Shown piece by piece: positions 57,600 to 64,000 of a stretch of DNA of 64,000 nucleotides; within the stretch, counting starts at the first letter, position 1, and each line of letters starts with the position of its first letter. Origin of the DNA: Quillaja saponaria (lineage: Eukaryota > Streptophyta > Magnoliopsida > Fabales > Quillajaceae); NCBI GenBank assembly GCA_029379385.1, contig CM055607.1, positions 16,740,001-16,804,000 of the forward strand, written 5' to 3'. A model generated the notes under the pieces. It had not been told where the DNA came from and ran no database searches. It saw only the letters and a program-made list of their open reading frames with translations. Position numbers and translations under genes: made by a program.

Positions 57600-60500
57600 T
57601 GTCGCTTAGATTAATATTAGAATCTAATAAGTTGATCGGCTCTAACTATTTGGATTGGTACCACAATCTCAAAATTATTTTGTGACAAGAAAAGATTTCC
57701 CATGTCCTTAAGGAAGACACCTTTTAAGCTCCTGTTGAAGGTACGTTTGATTATGAAGGATTTGGTTTCAATAATCATCATAAGCACCTGGATCACAATA
57801 AACAAGTAGTATGTGTAATGTTGATTTCTATATTACTAGACCTTCTAAGGCAGCATTACAACATGGATGTCCGCACGATTATCATACACTTGCAAGAATT
57901 GTATTTTAAGTAAGGCAGAGTCGAAAGGTTCGAGGTATCCAAGGAATTGTTCCGCTGTAAGATGGCAAAAAGTTATTCATCAAATGTTCACGTACTGAAG
58001 ATGATTGGGTATATAGAAAGATTATCCCAATTAGGATTTTTCAAGGACTATGAACTTTTAGTTGATTTTGCCTTACAATCTTTGCCCAAGTTGTTCTCAC
58101 AGTTTGTTATGAACTACAACATAAATAAGTTAGAAACAACTTTGTCCAAGGTACTTAACATGTTAAAAAATGTTGAGGGAAATATCAAGAAATAAAGGCC
58201 AAGTGATGCTAATAAGTGGTTCTTCTAATACCAAGCCAAAGAGCAAGAAGAAAAAGTTTAAGAGTACAACTAAGGCTATTGACTACATGAATAAGGACAA
58301 GACCAAACTCATATATTTCATGGTGGCAAAAAAGGCCATTGGAAAATGAATTTTAAAGCATACTTGAATACCGTGAAGAACAAGAATTGGTGAAGCTTCT
58401 ACTTTAGCTGTGCTTGCGAATGAGGTTAATCTATCATATGTAAACCTTAGCTCATGGAATTGGATATCGGTTGTAGTTCTCATATTTGTAATAGTATACT
58501 GGAACTAAAGAACAAAAGGATGCTAAGCAAGGGTGAAGTAGGCCTACGAGTGGCAAATGGAGAAAGAGCATTTGCATTAGCTATAAGGTCTTACTTTTTG
58601 CAATTGTCATTTGGCATAATAGTTGAACTAGATAATTGCTATTTTGTTCCCGTTATTTCTAAGAACATTATTTTCGTTTTTTGTTTGGACAAGAAAGGTT
58701 TTACATTTGTAATAAAGGAAAATAAATTTTCCTTCTCTTTAAATGAAGTTTATTATGGATGTGGTGTTTTGAACAATGGATTATACCTTCTAAAATTAAT
58801 TGATATTATACTCAACATAAACACTAAAAGACCCAAATTAGATAGACTAAACCATCCTACTTATCACATTGCAGACTAGGTCACATAAATGAGACAGTGA
58901 TTACTACATTACACTAAGGTGGATATCCCAATCCATTTGATTATGAATCATATAGAACATGTGAATCATGTCTATTTGGAAAAATGGCCAAGAAACTTTT
59001 CACATGTAAAGGGTCACATGCCATTGAGTTATTAGAAATCGTACACTCTGATGTTTGTGGATCAATGTCTATACATGCTAGAGGTGGATATTCCTACCTC
59101 ATAACCTTTATTGATGACAAGTCTAGGTATAGGTATGTGTGTCTTATGAGATAAAAGTCTAAATCCTTTGAAAAGTTCAAAGAACTTAAGAATGAAGTAG
59201 AGAAACAAACTGGTAAAAGTATTAAGACACATAAATCTAATGGAAGTAGAGAATACATTAACTAGGAGTTCTTAGATTATTTAAAGGATAATGGAATTCT
59301 ATCTTAATGGACTCCGCCTGGTACGCCACAGCTCACTGGTGTATTCGAAAGGAGAAATTTCACTTTGTTAGACATGGTGTGACCATTGATGAGTTATGCT
59401 AACATGCCAATTTCCTTTTGCAGATATGCTTTAAAAACTATAAGTTATCATCTAAATATGGTTCCATCAAATTTTGTTGAAAGAACTCCATATGAGATTA
59501 TGGAACAATAGAAAACAAAATATCTCACACCTGAGAATTTGGGGTTGTCATGCTTATGTTAAAAGAATTTTGACTGATAAACATGTTGTGTGTAGATTAT
59601 CCTAAAGAAACCAGAGGATACTACTTTTATCATCACATGAACAAAAGGTATTTGTTTCGAAAGATGTTGTCTTTCTTGAAAAAAAAGTTTATTTTTGAAA
59701 GTAGTAGGAGTAAAATAGAACTTGAAGAAATTCAAGAAACCAAAAATGAGACCGATCACACTATGGAACCCAAACATGTACCACAAAAAGTTGGAGGTAC
59801 CAGAAAAGGTTTAACATACAACCGCTTCATAGGACTAGTAGGATAAGTCGATCTCCAATAAGGTATGGATTTCTGATAACTAATTATAAAGACATTCTAC
59901 TTAGAGAGGATGACGAGCATACTAGTTATGAGGAAGCAATCAAGGACATTGATTCCTCAAAGTAGAAGATGACATGAAATCCCAAATAGACTTCATGTAT
60001 GCAACAAAGTATGGACTTTGATTGATTCACCTGAAAGGTTAATCCCATTGGGTGTAAATGGGTTTTTAAGAAAAAAATGATGTGGATGGAAACATACAAA
60101 CCATCAGAGAGAAGAATTGGCAAAAGGTTACAATCAAAACAAGGAATTGATTTTGATGAAAACTTTTCAGCAGTTGCCATAATCAAGTCAATTTAGATTT
60201 CACTTGTCTTGATGTATTGTATCCTTTAATGTTACAAGTAGATACCAGGCTTTTTTGTGCAAAGAGCACTAGAAGGTAGTTAAGATCATTAAGTACTTGA
60301 GAATGATTAAGGATGCATTCTTATTATATAGAGGAACCAAAGAACTAAAAATTATAGGATATGCCTATATGAGCTTTCAAACCGATAGGGGTGAATCACA
60401 ATATGAATTCTTATTTACTCTTACTGAAGGAGTCATTAGCTAAAAAAATTCTAAGCAGGAAACAACAGCAGTTTCTACAACCGAAACAGAGTACATAACT

Positions 60501-60847
60501 GGCTTCGAAGCAGCTAAGGAGGCCGGTTGGATAAAGAAGTTCATAATTGAACTTGGGGTAGTTCCTAACATTGTTAATCCAATAAAGCAATATTGAGAAA
60601 ACAACAGGGCTATTGCACAAGCAAAGAAACCAAGGTCTTACTAGAAATCTAAACACGTACTAAGATAGTATCACCTGATTAGGGAAATATTTTATTGAAA
60701 ATATATAAAAACATAGCACATTCCTACTGATAAGAATGTGGCAGATTTGCTTACAAGCCCTTGCCACGCCACAGCAGAAACAAGATCGTCACTTTGATAT
60801 GGTATGACTTAGATATCACAATGATTGGCTTTACGCCAAGTAGGAGA
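57600..60847 (+). pseudogene. Ty1/copia gag-pol polyprotein, RT core deleted
   Basis: Gag (about 57,625-58,195) holds 'NYLDWYHNLKIIL', 'HLQELYFK' and an open stretch 57,947-58,195 ('FRCKMAKSYSSNVHVLKMIGYIERL'). Protease is at ~58,455-58,500, active site D-I-G instead of D-T-G. A pre-integrase region follows at 58,500-58,880 ('NCYFVPVISKNIIF', 'GFTFVIKENKF'). Integrase, with stops, runs 58,890-59,560, then the 'RSKIELEEIQE' linker, and the RT start at ~59,930-60,245 ('YEEAIKDIDS', 'DFMYANKVWTLIDL', 'GIDFDENFSAVA'). The RT centre with Y-V-D-D is absent: the text jumps near 60,250-60,266 to 'KVVKIIKYLRMIKD' and RNase H ('STTETEYITGFEAAKEAGWIKKF', 'NNRAIAQAKKPRS', 'HIPTDKNVADLLT'). Dead. Confidence 0.9.
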
Positions 60848-61390
60848 TTGTTAGTATTAGTGTCAAATTGTTAATTAATGGTTGGTTGTAATAACACATT
60901 ATTTGTATTTAATACTTGTAATAATATTCATTAGGCATTATTCATTATATTGTTTAAATAAGATTTAGTACAACAATATATAAAGTCCCTAGAAGAAATA
61001 TTGTATGTGGATAATTATAATGTTAATCATAATTGTGAGATATGATATAAATAAAGTATTATTCTAAAAGTATTCATAGTCAATGAATCATTAAGAATGA
61101 GGATACTAATAATTCTTTGAGACTAGTGTATTGTGGCATTCTTTAATAAAGAGAGTAGTGATCTTATAAACTACAAGTATGGTGATGCTGAGACAAACAT
61201 ATAGGTGCTTGTTAATTGAGCAAGTACATTGAATTAACCCAACATGAGAAACCATTTGGTGTCTTTAACCACATGTTAATGGAAGTTCTTAAAGTGTTGG
61301 CTGTGTAAGTGATCCTTTGACTTAAGATCATTTTATTACCTTATATAGAGTTTCATGCATTCCTGTGAAACTAATCTCTCTTAGGCATTT
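60848..61390 (+). mobile_element. Ty1/copia 3' LTR (U3 part)
   Basis: The polypurine-like 'aagtaggagat' at ~60,837-60,847 precedes TGTTAGTATTAG, the usual 'GGGAGATTGTTAG' junction of copia elements. The LTR lacks the R-U5 sequence seen at 55.27-55.95 kb, so it is cut off, most likely at ~61,390 where another LTR begins. Confidence 0.65.
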
Positions 61391-62415
61391 TAACAAACAC
61401 CTTAAAGAAATAATTAATTTCATTTTATATGTTATATATACATACATACCCTAAAAGAATCAATACAATTCTATTAATTTCCATATTACTTATATTCTAA
61501 ACATCAACCTTGAAATTAGTTTAGCTAATCAAATTAATCAAAAGCTCGAATTATATTTATTTCCAATAACAATCCTACCTATTCCAAGCTTTCCTTTTTT
61601 CTTAAACACTTAACCACTACTCTTTCCATCACTTTCAAGTTCTAATTCCTCCTTTAAATTCCCTAAATTCAACCCTTAAATAATTGCTAGATGAAAATAC
61701 TCTAACTCCAATGAAAACAATTAATTTGATTGAATAAAAGGCTTTAAATTTACCACTACTTTGGTTGTCCAACAAAAACAGAGAGTATGGCTTCCATTTA
61801 GAGCAGCTTGAATCCACCCTTAAACTACCACCACAAGCTCCAATAGAACTCCTCCTAAGTTCAGCCACAAGAATGCTGAAAAAAAGGTGTAACTAATGAG
61901 AAGTCTGCAGCTAATAAGGGCCACAGCTGCTGCTGCCAAGGCCTGACTTTAGCTCCCCCCACACGAATGACAAGAACACAAGGAGGAGAAATTGTGCTGC
62001 GTGGAAAGACATGATTGAAGAGCTGAAGCCCTTGGCTGCTGCCACCCAAAAACAGAGTTGCTAAGATTGAAATATAAGGATTGATGAGGACCAAGTAAGC
62101 AGCAAGAGAAAGGATTAGGATCTTGGCTGCTAGAAGCACAAACCAAACTCGGTTGCAAGGAAATTCACAAGGCAGAACGGGAGAGAATGAAATAGGAAGT
62201 GAAGTCTAAGTCAACAAAGCAAATAAAGATATTTTATTTACTTTTTTTTAAAAAAGTTTTTGTATACATGTGTGTGCATGTATTACAATATATATGCTAG
62301 TGTTTATTTAATATATATATATTTCCATAAAGTTTATTTATATACTAGTGTTTTTATGTAACCAAAAATTAAATAGCATACTTCACAAGAAATATTACAA
62401 TATCGGGCTATAACA
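61391..62415 (-). mobile_element. Probable Tekay-like LTR, minus orientation
   Basis: The right end reads 'atattacaatatcgggctataaca' (ends 62,415). On the minus strand this is TGTTATAGCCCGATATTG, a recognisable Ty3/gypsy LTR start. The left end, 'taacaaacaccttaaag' at 61,391, is roughly what an LTR end of the '...TTTGAGGGTGTGACA' type would give after decay. The ~1.0-kb length is reasonable. Open stretches at 61,635-62,158 (minus) have no known product. No internal coding region is attached. Confidence 0.45.
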
Positions 62416-64000
62416 ATAAACACGATTCAAGTGCAACGCTTGTCATGAAAGCTAGTACATATATATTCATCAACAATTTATATATAAAAAATAATACTTC
62501 ATGTAATTGACAATAAAAAAATATATAAATCCAATAAAAAATATTAATTCATAATATAAATGTAGAATTTTTAAGAAAAAAAATTCTAAAGATGGAAGAA
62601 AATTTTATACTTTTTTCTTATCGGGGAGGGGGAAAGGGAAATAAACCTCTTGAATAGGCAAGAACATCGAGTGCCACTGAACCACTCAAGGTCTTCGCAA
62701 AGAAAAATTAATAAAATAATATTATAAACATAAAAACTATACTCTTAATATTTCTTTTCATTCATACTATTTAATTAATTAATTTACAATATTATAATTG
62801 CTTATAACTTATTAAATTAAAAAATTGTGAAATTCCATCTTAATTACTATTAATATCTATTTATTGATAAATTATAGATTTATTAAAATTAAAAAGAATT
62901 AGGATAAAAAAATTCGATAGTCATAAAATAATTACAATCACATTAATATTAAATGAAGAAGAATTATGAAATAAGTAAAAAATAAAATAAAATAAATACA
63001 CTATTTGAATCAAAATAACAACTAACAATTATTCATATAATAGTAAAAAATATAGAGTATTTAAAAAAATAAAATTAATTCCACTAAAAGTTAAAACAAA
63101 AATATATAATCATGAAAATTATACTCTAAATATTTTTTAATTCATAGTATTTTTAAATAAAAAAAATTGATAAATTTGATAAGAACTAAAAAATATTATA
63201 ATTATTAGGAATTAAAAAAATTGATAAATTAAATATTAACTACTATTGACATATAATTATTGAAAAAAATATAAAAGGTAAGAAAATAATATTACAATCA
63301 TGACAACTATACTCTTAATATTTCTTATTTTTTAATTCATAAATTTGAGAAAAACTAAGAAAATGAAGATTATTAGATACTTATTAAACAAAAAAAAAAT
63401 CATAAATTCAATTTTAATTACTATAGACATATAATTATTGAAAAATTATAGATTTATTAATATTGAGAAGAATTAGTAAAAAAAAAAAAAAAAAATTAAT
63501 AGTCCAAAAATAATTACAATCCTATTGATATTAAAATAGAAAAGAACTAGAATTTTTAATTTTTTTTAATTTTAAAGAGTAGTCTATTTGATCCAAAATA
63601 CCAACTAAATGTAACTATGTAATAATAAAATTTCATAAAGATATTTAAAAAAATCTTAAATTTCTACTGTTAAGCCATTTCTATAAATAATATAGATATG
63701 AAATATTGGCCATATACACGTGCTTACACACATGGCAAATCATTTTTATTTTTTATAAAAGTACGCATAAAGTGATAATTTAAAATTTTTACGTCCTATT
63801 TAAAAGTTAAAAAATAAAAGATGAATAAGGTTTGGTTTGGTAATAGTTTTTTGGAGGGTGCTTATGCTTATGAAGAATATAAGTTAATTTTTTTAATGTT
63901 TGATAAAAAGAACTGAAGTGCTTCAGCTACGAGCTTTCCAAAGTCAAGAGTGCTTCTAAAAGCTGGCTTTTTCTTTATAAAATTTAAAAACCTACTATGA
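62416..64000. other. AT-rich DNA with dispersed imperfect repeats
   Basis: 'aactatactcttaatatttctt' recurs near 62,735 and 63,307, with a weaker copy near 63,117. 'aaagaattaggataaaaaaattcgatagtc' (~62,893) resembles 63,465-63,505. These suggest a decayed repeat unit of roughly 570 bp. A G-rich island 'ggggagggggaaaggg' sits at 62,623-62,638, next to 'agtgccactgaaccactcaagg' (62,670-62,691), which I cannot explain. No gene is seen. Confidence 0.45.

Noticed and set aside
61635..62158. Minus-strand ORFs of 69-92 codons
   Set aside because: No recognisable product. The surrounding DNA has LTR-like termini, and overlapping frames are equally open.
1..64000. tRNA, rRNA or snRNA genes
   Set aside because: I looked for the usual A/B-box and clover-leaf patterns by eye and saw only the tRNA-complementary primer sites of retroelements. 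A dedicated scan could still find a degraded copy.

Overview
This window is AT-rich nuclear DNA from a flowering plant, most likely a eudicot. Every recognisable sequence belongs to a plant lineage: Ty3/gypsy chromovirus, Tekay-like and Tat/Ogre-like elements, Ty1/copia, LINE, CACTA (En/Spm), Mutator-like and hAT elements, a captured coatomer beta-subunit fragment, and one PEBP gene of the CENTRORADIALIS/TFL1 clade. The species cannot be told from the sequence. Almost all of the window is transposable-element debris; the only gene that looks intact is the CEN/TFL1-like gene.

Region 1 (about 130-23,162) is one old minus-strand chromovirus, called Gypsy-A here, stretched by insertions. Its 3' LTR is at about 130-535 and its 5' LTR at 22,588-23,162. 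From left to right its body holds: a chromodomain tail; a plus-strand Tekay-like LTR-gag-protease fragment (about 775-4,226) that replaces the middle of pol; the protease-RT segment (4,227-5,081); a CACTA element (5,082-10,174) inserted inside the protease active-site motif, which itself holds a 1.3-kb Pack-MULE (8,654-9,978) with the start of a beta-COP gene; the gag C-terminus (10,178-10,890); a second complete chromovirus, Gypsy-B (10,896-22,118), whose right LTR is split by a 5.7-kb hAT element (16,108-21,842); and finally the gag N-terminus of Gypsy-A. Target-site duplications of the expected size are visible for four of these insertions: CACTA 3 bp, MULE 9 bp, Gypsy-B 5 bp with one mismatch, hAT 8 bp.

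Region 2 (23,163-33,020) starts with a degraded LINE interrupted by the Gypsy-A LTR. It then holds AT-rich intergenic DNA and the four-exon CEN/TFL1-like gene (30,020-31,118, minus strand). A module lying 0.5-1.6 kb upstream of that gene recurs at 25.2-27.4 kb and in part at 27.4-27.9 kb, which suggests a local duplication.

Region 3 (33,025-40,123) is a second CACTA of the same family as the first. It carries a multi-exon TnpA-like gene (Transposase_24/Ptta type) with stops, and a 14-copy array of a ~168-bp monomer that appears to lie in that gene's last intron. The first CACTA carries the same array and the same last exon.

Region 4 (40,124-64,000) is a patchwork: isolated LTR remnants, a Tat/Ogre-like RT-RNase H fragment with a second RNase H domain (46.15-47.12 kb), a third CACTA of another family with a Tnp2-type transposase pseudogene (50.1-55.2 kb), a Ty1/copia element lacking the RT catalytic core (55.2-61.4 kb), a probable Tekay-like LTR (61.4-62.4 kb), and low-complexity AT-rich DNA to the end.
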